Origin: an uncultured Bacteroidales bacterium
GTDB taxonomy: Bacteria > Bacteroidota > Bacteroidia > Bacteroidales > Tenuifilaceae
NCBI GenBank assembly: GCA_937915475.1
Contig: CALGIR010000224.1
Location: forward strand, 1-17,957
Direction of reading: 5' to 3'
Length of the DNA stretch: 17,957 nucleotides
A model generated the notes under the pieces. The model was not told the origin of the DNA, did no database searches, and was given only the letters and a program-made list of their open reading frames with translations. The translations under genes and the position numbers were made by a program. Position 1 is the stretch's first letter; each line of letters begins with the position of its first letter. This document shows, one piece after another, positions 1 through 8,330 of this stretch.

Positions 1-1014
1 CAATCGCGATTTGGAGGTGGTGGGGTTGGTTTGCTCAACGCAGTTCCTCATAGTTACCAGCCTGGGGCTGTTTACCAGAGCACCTCGAGCAATTGGCACT
101 ACACCTCAATAGCCGATTTAGGCAGGGGAGGTGTGGGGCATAGATTTGGGGTAATGGGCGGATACTCAGTGTTTAAGGATAGCCGCAGAGCCAGTAAGGG
201 TGGGTTTGCTGAAGCATGGATTGATTTTGATAAACGTGGTTCCCATTACTCTTTGGCTCGAAATTATTCTAATTGCAAGGTTATATACGGACATGCAGTT
301 GAACCAGTAATGCTTTCGCTTAGCTATTCAGGGTCAACTCAGGATGCAGAGTTCTTGTCGCCCACCAATACCATTGAGTCAATTGAATGGAGTATTCCAA
401 AATCTGTTAAAAAAATTCGATTAAATTTTAAAGGCGATGAGAGTCCTATGGTTTATGCCGTTTCGCTTGAAACGCCTAAGGGAATTGTTGTTGATAATAT
501 TGCTATCAGAGGTAGTTCTGGGGTCGATTTTACACGTTCCGATAACGCATCGCTAAAAAGGATAATGGGGTTGATGCGACCAAGGTTAATAATTCTTCAG
601 TTTGGGGTTAATATCGTTCCTCATATTGTTAAAAGTTATGCCTATTACGAGAATCAGATTTACCAGCAGATTGTAGCATTAAAGAAGGTTAACCCCGAAG
701 TATCCGTTATCCTTATCGGGGTATCGGATATGTCGCGAAAAGTAAACGGGCAGTTTGAATCTTATCCAAATATCGAAATGATTAGGGATGCGCAACGCAG
801 TGCAGCCCTTAGGGCTGGTGCAGCTTTCTGGGATTGCTACAGGGCAATGGGAGGCAAAAACTCCATGCCCGCATGGGTCTATGCTTCACCTTCTTTGGCA
901 TCAAAAGATTTTGTACACTTTACCCTACGGGGGTCAAATATTATTGCAGAGATGTTCTACTCGTCTCTTATGGAACTGTACGATGAGTATACTGAGATGC
1001 AACTAGAAAATTAG
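1..1014 (+). CDS. SGNH/GDSL hydrolase-fold protein, 5' end cut by the window
   Basis: The reading frame is open from base 1, so the N-terminus, including the expected GDS nucleophile block, lies outside the window; the visible part is about 337 residues. It begins with a glycine-rich RFGGGGVG segment, a feature I associate with Bacteroidota SGNH proteins. Late in the protein there is a block III-like stretch (IILQFGVNIVP) and a terminal D-x-x-H block (KDFVHFTLRG) that would supply the catalytic Asp and His. Its stop codon overlaps the GTG start of a second SGNH gene by one base, and an MBOAT acyltransferase follows, so the three genes are probably one operon. By analogy with AlgJ/AlgX and PatA/PatB-type systems, the inferred role is transfer or removal of acyl (acetyl) groups on an exported glycan in the periplasm. 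The acyl acceptor is unknown. Confidence 0.8.
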   Translation, partial: QSRFGGGGVGLLNAVPHSYQPGAVYQSTSSNWHYTSIADLGRGGVGHRFGVMGGYSVFKDSRRASKGGFAEAWIDFDKRGSHYSLARNYSNCKVIYGHAVEPVMLSLSYSGSTQDAEFLSPTNTIESIEWSIPKSVKKIRLNFKGDESPMVYAVSLETPKGIVVDNIAIRGSSGVDFTRSDNASLKRIMGLMRPRLIILQFGVNIVPHIVKSYAYYENQIYQQIVALKKVNPEVSVILIGVSDMSRKVNGQFESYPNIEMIRDAQRSAALRAGAAFWDCYRAMGGKNSMPAWVYASPSLASKDFVHFTLRGSNIIAEMFYSSLMELYDEYTEMQLEN

Positions 1015-2306
1015 TGGTAAAGATGAACTTACTGAAAAGGAAATATGGGGTTAGCAAAAGGGCAAAACTATTTGCAATTGTATTTGTAGTTGCTTTCTTG
1101 GTTTTGTTGATTATTTTGCCCCTTTCTTTTTACAAAAAGCGTGAATTAACAAAAGAGTATATGCCACTTTCGTTCATCAATTTTTCAGAGAACAAACTTA
1201 CTGGTTTGGCCAGTAGCAAAACTGTCGAAACAATAGGTCAATTGCTTTCAAAGGCAAAGGATGATGGTCAACCAATACAAATTCTTCATATTGGCGATTC
1301 TCATATTCAGGCTGATTTTTTTACTGCCGAAACTCGTCGTTTGTTATCGCAATGGATGAACACGCCAAACACTTCGCGCGGTTTTACTTTCCCCTATAGC
1401 ATGGTAAAAAGCAATAATCCGGACGATTACGATGTGGTATGGGAAGGAGAGTGGACTCGAAACATGTGGAATCCGATTGAATCCCCATTGTTGGGACTGG
1501 CAGGAGTATCAGCATCAACTGTTGATACCCTAAGCCGTTTTGGCGTGCGCTTAAAGCAATCCACTATTAGCTTTAGTCCATTCAATTTGGTACGAGTGAA
1601 CTACCATGCGAATGGCTTTGAGCCAATTCTATTGGAGTCAGCCAATGCAGAGTTGCTGAGTAGGGATGAGGGGCACAGCCTATACAGGCTAGAGTCACAA
1701 TCGAGTAGCGTAAGTTTTGGGTTAGAGAAAGTGGGGCAAAGCACAGGGGCATTCACCCTTTTTGGCATTGAGCTGTTAAACTCCGATGCTATACTGCAGT
1801 ACCATGCTGCGGGAGTTAATGGTGCTTCTGTTGGAACATTTTTGGGGTCGAGTAATTTTATTCAGCAGGCAACGGAGCTTAACCCAAATGTTGTAATCAT
1901 TTCACTTGGTACAAACGATGCGTATTCGCCCTCGTATAGTAGCGCTAGGTTTAGCCAAGATTATTCTGAGTTAATCGGCAGAATAAGCAATGCTTTGCCA
2001 ATGGCTTCCATTGTGGTTACAACGCCAGGCGACCACTTAATTGATAGGCAGCGAATAAACCCCAATATCGCTAAAATTAATAAGGATATTTATAGGGTTG
2101 CCCAGGTTACGGGATGTGCAGTTTGGGACTTTTATAGGGTGATGGGCGGAAATGGGAGCGTTAATCTTTGGGCACAACAAGGGTTTTGCGAGTCGGATAA
2201 GCTCCATTTAAACCGAAAAGGATATCGGTTGCAGGGTTCGCTACTCTTTGAGGCAATGATTGGGGCAACCAACAATTATAGGGAGATAGAAAGTATAAAC
2301 CAATAG
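1014..2306 (+). CDS. membrane-anchored SGNH hydrolase-fold protein, probable O-acyltransfer partner
   Basis: The protein has 430 residues if it starts at the GTG that overlaps the preceding TAG; an ATG at 1023 is an equally good start. A basic N-terminus is followed by one hydrophobic segment (about residues 19-39), so it is probably anchored in the inner membrane with a periplasmic catalytic domain. The SGNH signature is complete: block I IGDSH (Ser96), a glycine in block II near residue 270, GTND at 299-302, and D395-x-x-H398 near the C-terminus. Related proteins attach or handle acetyl groups delivered by an MBOAT partner, and an MBOAT gene starts 7 bases downstream. The function as a glycan O-acetyltransferase or esterase is inferred from fold and context; the substrate is unknown. 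Confidence 0.85.
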   Translation: MVKMNLLKRKYGVSKRAKLFAIVFVVAFLVLLIILPLSFYKKRELTKEYMPLSFINFSENKLTGLASSKTVETIGQLLSKAKDDGQPIQILHIGDSHIQADFFTAETRRLLSQWMNTPNTSRGFTFPYSMVKSNNPDDYDVVWEGEWTRNMWNPIESPLLGLAGVSASTVDTLSRFGVRLKQSTISFSPFNLVRVNYHANGFEPILLESANAELLSRDEGHSLYRLESQSSSVSFGLEKVGQSTGAFTLFGIELLNSDAILQYHAAGVNGASVGTFLGSSNFIQQATELNPNVVIISLGTNDAYSPSYSSARFSQDYSELIGRISNALPMASIVVTTPGDHLIDRQRINPNIAKINKDIYRVAQVTGCAVWDFYRVMGGNGSVNLWAQQGFCESDKLHLNRKGYRLQGSLLFEAMIGATNNYREIESINQ

Positions 2307-2313
2307 TAGGTAA

Positions 2314-3846
2314 ATGGGAGGTGCAATTTGGGAAACTATCGGTAACTTCTTCGTGTACAGCGAGGCTAAACCCTTAATATTTACCGAGGGCTCATTCTGG
2401 CTTTTCTTTGCTGTGCTACTATTGGGTTACTCTTTTGTGTATCGCACCCGTTTCCTTCGTAGTTCTTACCTGTTATTGTTTAGCCTTTTCTTTTACTATA
2501 AATCTAGCGGATACTTTTTTGTTTTACTCATCTTCTCAACGTTATGCGATTATATCTTGGGTTTGCTTATCAGCAAATCAACCATAAATTGGAGGCGTAA
2601 GCTATATGTTGGGGTAAGCGTTTTTATCAACCTTTCGGTGTTGTCATTTTTCAAGTACAGTTACTTTTTTGCCGATACGGCTAACGCTCTTTTTAATAGT
2701 AATTTTCAGCCATTTAATTTCCTTGCACATTGGGCAAACGTTATAGCAGGGCAAAATTTCGATGTTACCTCAATAGTTTTGCCTGTGGGTATTTCGTTTT
2801 TCACATTTCAAACCATTAGCTATACGGTAGATGTGTACCGAAGAAAGGTTGACCCCGTGGCTAATATTGTTGATTTTGGTTTCTATGTTTCATTTTTCCC
2901 GCAGCTTGTTGCAGGGCCAATTGTTAGGGCTGCCGAATTTATTCCGCAGCTGTATCGTAAGTATCACCTTACAAAAAGGGAGTTTGGGCAAGCGGTATTT
3001 CTCATTATTAGCGGGATGGTAAAGAAGGTTATAATATCCGATTACATCTCTATTAATTTTGTGGATAGGGTATTTCAGAGTCCCCTTAGCTATTCGGGAC
3101 TTGAAAATTTACTGGCCACCTATGGCTACTCCGTACAGATATACTGCGATTTTTCAGGATATACCGATATGGCTATCGGTCTTGCACTTCTACTTGGTTT
3201 CAGGCTGCCCATTAACTTTAATTCACCATACAAGGCGGTGAATATTCCCGATTTTTGGCGACGTTGGCATATCTCGCTTTCAACGTGGCTGCGCGATTAT
3301 CTTTACATCCCTTTGGGTGGAAGCAAAAAGGGAACCGCACGTACCTATATCAACCTAATGATTACTATGCTTTTGGGAGGATTGTGGCACGGTGCTAATA
3401 TTCGGTTTGTGATATGGGGAGGTATTCATGGTGTTTCGCTTGCGATGCATAGGGTTTGGGTTAAGGTTTTTCCCCAAAAGCGTGAAAGGGCACCCCTGTG
3501 GAAGAGGGCTTTGGGTGCAGCTTTTACCTTCCATTTGGTTTGTTTTTCATGGATTTTCTTTAGGGCCGATAGCATGGATATTGCCACCAGTATGCTCAAG
3601 CAGATTGGGACCAGGTTTGGGTGGCAGTCGTTTATTCAAGTATTAAGCTCCTACTCATCCGTTCTTTTATTAATGGCTTTTGCTTTGGTGGTGCACTGGT
3701 TGCCCGTAAAATGGAAAGAGTACTACCGTGGTAAGTTTATTGATACCCCTCTGGTTGTTAAGATAATATTGGCAATACTATTAGCCATACTTATCTTTCA
3801 GTTTAAGGCAGCGGGAATACAGCCTTTTATCTACTTTAGATTTTAG
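2314..3846 (+). CDS. MBOAT family membrane-bound O-acyltransferase (AlgI/DltB-like)
   Basis: This 510-residue polytopic membrane protein has many hydrophobic helices. It carries the hallmark MBOAT region: FWRRWHISLSTWLRDYLYIP (about 314-333), then LWHG with the presumed catalytic His359, and a second conserved histidine in GGIHG (His372). The family moves acyl groups, usually acetyl, from a cytoplasmic donor across the inner membrane to an extracytoplasmic acceptor, as in alginate O-acetylation (AlgI) or teichoic acid D-alanylation (DltB). Length and motif spacing are normal for the AlgI-like branch. Two SGNH-fold genes lie directly upstream with almost no spacing, which is the usual arrangement of an O-acetylation cassette. 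No polymerase or glycosyltransferase is visible here to name the glycan. Confidence 0.93.
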   Translation: MGGAIWETIGNFFVYSEAKPLIFTEGSFWLFFAVLLLGYSFVYRTRFLRSSYLLLFSLFFYYKSSGYFFVLLIFSTLCDYILGLLISKSTINWRRKLYVGVSVFINLSVLSFFKYSYFFADTANALFNSNFQPFNFLAHWANVIAGQNFDVTSIVLPVGISFFTFQTISYTVDVYRRKVDPVANIVDFGFYVSFFPQLVAGPIVRAAEFIPQLYRKYHLTKREFGQAVFLIISGMVKKVIISDYISINFVDRVFQSPLSYSGLENLLATYGYSVQIYCDFSGYTDMAIGLALLLGFRLPINFNSPYKAVNIPDFWRRWHISLSTWLRDYLYIPLGGSKKGTARTYINLMITMLLGGLWHGANIRFVIWGGIHGVSLAMHRVWVKVFPQKRERAPLWKRALGAAFTFHLVCFSWIFFRADSMDIATSMLKQIGTRFGWQSFIQVLSSYSSVLLLMAFALVVHWLPVKWKEYYRGKFIDTPLVVKIILAILLAILIFQFKAAGIQPFIYFRF

Positions 3847-3942
3847 GAGTATGTTTCACTTGGTTTGCAATGGGGAACTCAATTTTTTTTCAACATGCAA
3901 TTTTGTACCTTTCAACCTTTAAAATTAATACATACAAATATA

Positions 3943-5070
3943 ATGAAGATATCATCGAATTTTGATAGCGGTAACATCGAGATTATCAATGCAGAAAAGC
4001 ATGATAATATCCGTTTAAAGATTAGAACCGATTACTATTCCGATACACTTCAGTGGTTCTATTTTCGCCTGCATGGGGCAGAGGGTTTCCCCTGTACAAT
4101 GCATATTGAGAATGCTGGAGAAGTTAGCTACCCCGAGGGGTGGCCTGGTTATAAGGTTTATGCCTCGTACGATAGGTTAACATGGTTCTGTGTTCCCACA
4201 TCGTATACCGATGGGGTACTTTCCTTTGAGCATACGCCAATTGAGAACTCCATGTTTTTTGCCTACTCTCCGCCTTATACCTACGACCAGCACCTAGATA
4301 TGGTAAGTGCAGCCCAGCTTTCGCCTCTTTGTGTAGTTCAGTTTTTGGGCGAAACGGTTGAGGGACGCGATATTGATTTGTTGGTTGTTGGCGAACCCAG
4401 CGAAAACAAGCGTAAGATATGGATGATTGCACGGCAGCATCCAGGCGAGCCTCAAGCAGAGTGGTTTACACAAGGGGTGATTGAGCGTTTGCTCGATGAG
4501 AACGACCCAGTTTCGCGGACGCTACTCTCCAAGGCTGTTTTTTATATTGTTCCAAACATGAATATAGATGGTAGCATATCAGGCAACCTTAGGGTAAATG
4601 CGTCGGGAAGAAACTTAAACCGCGAATGGAAAAACCCTGATGAATCGTTAAGTCCCGAGGTGTACTTTGTTCGAAAGAAGATGGAGGAAACGGGAGTTGA
4701 TATGTTTTTCGATATTCATGCGGACGAGGGGTTGCCCTATGCCTTTGCCTCAGGAATTGAGGGGATACCCTCATACGATGATAGGCTAAAGTGGCTACAG
4801 GAGAATTTTACTGCAAAATGGGCCGAGTACACACCCGATTTCCAGACGGAGCATGGTTATCCACCTAACGAACCCGGGAAAGCCAACCTTAATATAGGGT
4901 CAAAGTTTGTTGGCGAGCATTTTAAGTGCATGTCGTTAACCATTGAAATGCCCTTTAAGGATAATGCAAATTTACCCGATAAGCATTTTGGTTGGTCGCT
5001 GGTTCGCTCGTTAAAATTGGGCGAAAGCGTATTAAACCCAATAAGTTTTGTTATCGATAGGCTTAGGTAA
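3943..5070 (+). CDS. M14-family zinc carboxypeptidase (cytosolic carboxypeptidase type)
   Basis: I place the start at the ATG at 3943 (375 residues). An upstream in-frame ATG at 3865 would add 26 residues unlike the family N-terminus, and the region between holds a weak promoter-like TACCTTTC. An N-terminal beta-sandwich-like domain precedes the zinc carboxypeptidase domain. Metal ligands are seen in RQHPGEPQAEW (His166, Glu169) and in DIHADEG (His259). The substrate-binding part is SGRNLNREW (Arg223, Asn226, Arg227), and the likely catalytic Glu335 lies in TIEMPF. There is no signal peptide, so it probably acts in the cytoplasm. Relatives remove C-terminal residues from peptides or proteins. 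It follows the O-acylation cassette on the same strand after a 96-base gap; a functional link is possible but not shown. Confidence 0.88.
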   Translation: MKISSNFDSGNIEIINAEKHDNIRLKIRTDYYSDTLQWFYFRLHGAEGFPCTMHIENAGEVSYPEGWPGYKVYASYDRLTWFCVPTSYTDGVLSFEHTPIENSMFFAYSPPYTYDQHLDMVSAAQLSPLCVVQFLGETVEGRDIDLLVVGEPSENKRKIWMIARQHPGEPQAEWFTQGVIERLLDENDPVSRTLLSKAVFYIVPNMNIDGSISGNLRVNASGRNLNREWKNPDESLSPEVYFVRKKMEETGVDMFFDIHADEGLPYAFASGIEGIPSYDDRLKWLQENFTAKWAEYTPDFQTEHGYPPNEPGKANLNIGSKFVGEHFKCMSLTIEMPFKDNANLPDKHFGWSLVRSLKLGESVLNPISFVIDRLR

Positions 5071-5081
5071 ACTAACTATAT

Positions 5082-5657
5082 ATGAAGAAAATATCCGTAG
5101 TATTGTTAACCCTTACCATGGGACTAATGCTAATTAATGGCTGCAAAACAACCAGCAGAATCGTTGCTTGGCAAATGCCCAGCGATGAGTATGCCTTTAT
5201 TGAGTACTATCAAACCAATGAGGGTAAAGCGTTAGAGGGGGAACCGTTCCCTGGTCGCAGGATTGATGGTCCTACCTATGCCTTTAGCTCTGAGATGGGA
5301 GAGGTCTCATCGTTTACCGGTATCAACTCTGACATGGATTCGCTTATGGTTATGCTAGGTAAAGGTTTGATTTTAAGAGGGACGCAGGGTGGTGGAATGT
5401 ATAGTAGGCTATTACCCTATAATAATCTGCCTTTTACCGAGGGCATGCTTGAGGTGAGAAGTATTTCCAGTGAGGGTGTTAGGGTACAATGGGATGGACA
5501 GCCAATTTTGCTTAAGGCAGGGGAACCATGGATAAACTCATCGAGTGAGACTGATACAATCCCTTCGGCCAATGGTGTGGTGATTGTTGAGAATACAACA
5601 ACTTACACAATTGTTTTTCACGGGTTTTTAAAAAAGGGAAAACTTTTATACAACTAA
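5082..5657 (+). CDS. small lipoprotein of unknown function
   Basis: The protein has 191 residues. It begins with a basic MKK, a hydrophobic stretch, and a lipobox-like LINGC with Cys21 as the expected lipidated residue, so it is probably exported and anchored to a membrane. The mature part is polar, without repeats or further membrane segments, and I recognise no domain. It starts 11 bases after the carboxypeptidase gene, so the two are probably cotranscribed. It converges on aroK with only 27 bases between the stop codons. Assignment as a lipoprotein rests on the signal sequence alone. Confidence 0.75.
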   Translation: MKKISVVLLTLTMGLMLINGCKTTSRIVAWQMPSDEYAFIEYYQTNEGKALEGEPFPGRRIDGPTYAFSSEMGEVSSFTGINSDMDSLMVMLGKGLILRGTQGGGMYSRLLPYNNLPFTEGMLEVRSISSEGVRVQWDGQPILLKAGEPWINSSSETDTIPSANGVVIVENTTTYTIVFHGFLKKGKLLYN

Positions 5658-5684
5658 GAGAGCCTTTTTTTATATTAAATGAAT

Positions 5685-6197
5685 TTAGGTATTAAGAGAG
5701 CGAATGGTGTTGGCCAGTTGCTGTAGGTTAACCTTATCCATATCGACATTAATCTTTGCCATTTCGTAGTATTTCTTTCGCTCATCGAGTACCCTGATGA
5801 TGTAATCGTTCAGTTCTTTCTTCGATTTTCCCCAGAGCAAGGGTCTGTCCTTTTTCGAATCGATTAGGCGGGAGACTAATTCGGCAACTTCAACCCTAAG
5901 GTAGATGGTTAATCCAACCTCATTCATAAACTCAACACTATTGTAAAAGCATGAGGTCCCGCCACCTGAGGCGACAATTATATCGCCATCAGTTTTGGAG
6001 ACTTCAACTAGCGCTTCATTTTCAACCTGCCTAAAATAATCCTCTCCATAAACCTCAAAGATTATTTTAACCGATTTTTTGTGCTTTTCTTCTATGTACG
6101 TGTCTAAATCAACAAATTTATAGCCAAGGATATTTGCAAGTTCTTCCCCTATGGTTGATTTACCACTTGCCATAAAGCCGATAAGGAATACCTTCAT
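5685..6197 (-). CDS. aroK: shikimate kinase
   Basis: This 170-residue protein, of normal length, phosphorylates shikimate at the 3-hydroxyl using ATP, the fifth step of the chorismate pathway to aromatic amino acids, in the cytoplasm. Visible motifs are the Walker A loop GFMASGKST (about residues 7-15), the shikimate-binding DLD (about 31-33), an FR pair in EDYFRQVE, the GGGT motif (about 78-81), and the lid-region arginine in DRPLL. It lies 75 bases downstream of parC on the same strand, so it may be transcribed with the topoisomerase IV genes; I saw no convincing promoter in the gap. Confidence 0.95.
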   Translation of the reverse strand: MKVFLIGFMASGKSTIGEELANILGYKFVDLDTYIEEKHKKSVKIIFEVYGEDYFRQVENEALVEVSKTDGDIIVASGGGTSCFYNSVEFMNEVGLTIYLRVEVAELVSRLIDSKKDRPLLWGKSKKELNDYIIRVLDERKKYYEMAKINVDMDKVNLQQLANTIRSLNT

Positions 6198-6272
6198 AAT
6201 AGAAACGGATTAGATAAACAGGTCTAAATTTAGCAATTGAATATTCATTTACAAAGCATCAATCGTGATAGA

Positions 6273-8330
6273 TTAAAGTTCGAGGGTCATCTGTGAAGCC
6301 GTTCCCTTGTCATCCTGTGGTTTGTTGCTCTCGGCATCATCTTTGGGCGGGTCTTCTTCAGTGGGTTCTTTCTGCAAGGGCTCTATAAACTTAACCGACT
6401 TAATCTGATAGTTAGATACTCGCTTGCCTTTTGCCTTAAAGCCTTTTACACCAATAAACTCTTCGGCATCAATTTCTTCTGGTTCTCTAGTTGCATTTTT
6501 CCCTCCAAAAACAACCTGTAGGCAAGGGTATTTATCGGTGTTTACAGCAACAAGATACGATTTGCTTCCGTCTGAAATAAAGCTTTGTATCTTTTCCGAT
6601 GGCTCAAATGTAAAACGCTTAAGATAAAAGAAGCCTTGTTCCCCATCGTAGTACGCTGCGGTATAAACTTTATCCTCACTATATTTTTCAAGTCTTAGGA
6701 TATTATCGGTAAAATGTGTGGATGGGTCGAAGCCCGATAGATAGTAATCTCCATCCTTGCTAATAACTAAGAGTGAATCCTCTGATTGAAACTCTCCCAG
6801 AAATTCTCCCCGCTCATCGTTATTTATTCGGAATACATCCCAATCGAACCATACCTTTATGCCTCCCAGCGTGCTGCCAATTTTTTCTTTAAGCTGAACC
6901 TTGTGAATTGCGTGGCGCGTAAAGATATTCCCTTGCGATTGGCGTCCTCTTATGGTAACCTGGCTAAAGTCGAGTTCTAAAATTAGGTTACGCAGGCGTG
7001 GTCGAGGCTTAAGAAAGACCTTCAGCAATTCGGCTTCGCCGTTGGGGTTATAGCTTATGTAAAGTATCTCCGACCCCTCGGTACCCTTTGTAATATCATA
7101 CTCTCTATCGCGGGTTACGCCGGTAATTGCACAGCGCTTCATCATAGCGGCACCATTCCGACCATCTCTATAAAACACATTGTAAATAGCACGTGTATCG
7201 TTCCGGTTAAATACTGAAATGTGCCTAATGTTTTTACCAAAAAATGCTTTATCTGACACCCTAGTAATCACGTATTTACCATTCTTAAGGATTACGATTA
7301 CCTCATCAATATCGGAGCAATCGTCAATATACTCTTCCTTTTTTAGTCCAGTACCAAAGAAACCCTCCTCGAAGTTGGCATAAAGTTTCTCGTTGGCCAC
7401 AATAACTTTGGTTGCCTCAATGGTATCAAAACTCCTGATTTCGGTTTTGCGCTCACGACCCTTACCGTACTTTTTCTTAATTTGCTGAAAGTAATTTATG
7501 GTATAGGCAACAATATTGGCCAGATGATTCTTAACCTCTTCCATCTCGGTCTCAATACCCTTTATTTGTTCGTCTGCCTTAAAACTGTCGTACTTGGATA
7601 TTCGCTTAATCTTAATTTCGGTCAGCCTTATAATATCATCGCGGGTAACCTCTCGGCGAAGCAGTTCCTTAAATGGGTCAAGCCCTTTGTCGATTGTCTC
7701 AATTACCGATTCCCATGTTTCACAATCCTCAATGGTAATGTAGATGCGGTTTTGGATAAATATTTTTTCGAGCGATGACATGTGCCAGTTATCATCCAGC
7801 TCATTCATCCTAATTTCTAGCTCGCGGGTTAGCAAGTACTTTGTGCGCTCTACGGAGGTTCTTAGGATGTTTTTCACCCCCATAAAACTTGGCTTATTGT
7901 CGTATATTACGCATGAATTCGGAGATATGGATATCTCACAATCGGTGAATGCGTATAGCGCATCAATGGTTTTATCGGGCGAAATGTCGGGCGAAAGATG
8001 TACAAGTATCTCTACGTTTTGCGCCGTATTATCATCAATCTTTTTGATTTTAATTTGACCCTTATCGTTGGCTTTTAGTATTGAGTCGATTAGCGTTGGG
8101 GTGGTTTTGCTAAATGGTAAATCTTTTATTACCAGTGTTTTGCGGTCAAGTTTCTCAATTTTTGCTCTAACCTTTACCGCACCACCACGTAGGCCGTCGT
8201 TGTAGCGCGAACAATCTATATAACCACCGGTAGCCCCCTTGGTGAAGCATATGATTTCAATAACCACCGGTAGGGAAATCGGGATAAATTTCAAAATCCT
8301 TGCCCTTAAGGTGGAGTATTGCTGCATCAA
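6273..8330 (-). CDS. parC: topoisomerase IV subunit A, C-terminal 3/4 (out of frame with its N-terminal part)
   Basis: This frame encodes the rest of ParC. Homology begins at TGGYIDCSRYNDGLRGG, the direct continuation of the FPTGGY that ends the upstream frame. It continues through the rest of the breakage-reunion domain and coiled-coil gate to a beta-propeller-like C-terminal domain and an acidic, proline-rich tail ending QMTLEL. Residues before TGGY (encoded between 8330 and about 8232) do not look like ParC; they overlap the upstream frame. The TTG/ATG start codons at 8330 and 8327 are therefore probably not natural starts. Deleting 40 nt (8220-8259) joins both parts into one 881-residue protein of family length. 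No other stop or frameshift occurs, which argues against an old pseudogene. Confidence 0.85.
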   Translation of the reverse strand: MMQQYSTLRARILKFIPISLPVVIEIICFTKGATGGYIDCSRYNDGLRGGAVKVRAKIEKLDRKTLVIKDLPFSKTTPTLIDSILKANDKGQIKIKKIDDNTAQNVEILVHLSPDISPDKTIDALYAFTDCEISISPNSCVIYDNKPSFMGVKNILRTSVERTKYLLTRELEIRMNELDDNWHMSSLEKIFIQNRIYITIEDCETWESVIETIDKGLDPFKELLRREVTRDDIIRLTEIKIKRISKYDSFKADEQIKGIETEMEEVKNHLANIVAYTINYFQQIKKKYGKGRERKTEIRSFDTIEATKVIVANEKLYANFEEGFFGTGLKKEEYIDDCSDIDEVIVILKNGKYVITRVSDKAFFGKNIRHISVFNRNDTRAIYNVFYRDGRNGAAMMKRCAITGVTRDREYDITKGTEGSEILYISYNPNGEAELLKVFLKPRPRLRNLILELDFSQVTIRGRQSQGNIFTRHAIHKVQLKEKIGSTLGGIKVWFDWDVFRINNDERGEFLGEFQSEDSLLVISKDGDYYLSGFDPSTHFTDNILRLEKYSEDKVYTAAYYDGEQGFFYLKRFTFEPSEKIQSFISDGSKSYLVAVNTDKYPCLQVVFGGKNATREPEEIDAEEFIGVKGFKAKGKRVSNYQIKSVKFIEPLQKEPTEEDPPKDDAESNKPQDDKGTASQMTLEL
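8220..8273 (-). repeat. 14-nt direct repeats flanking a 40-nt insertion in parC; candidate translational bypass site
   Basis: The sequence ATAACCACCGGTAG (+ strand) occurs at 8220-8233 and again at 8260-8273, offset by 40 nt, with 26 nt of unrelated sequence between. Read in the gene direction, the first repeat ends ACC GGT GGT TAT and is followed at once by TGA. The second repeat ends with the same GGT GGT TAT and is followed by ATA GAT TGT, the normal ParC continuation. Forty nt is not a multiple of three, so the insertion causes both a stop and a frameshift. The extra 26 nt do not match anything else I could see in the window, so this is not a plain local tandem duplication. Confidence 0.9.

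Noticed and set aside
8257..8330. Programmed -1/+1 frameshift in parC
   Set aside because: A one-base slip anywhere in the 74-nt overlap would insert non-ParC residues and a duplicated TGGY; only a 40-nt skip restores the family sequence.
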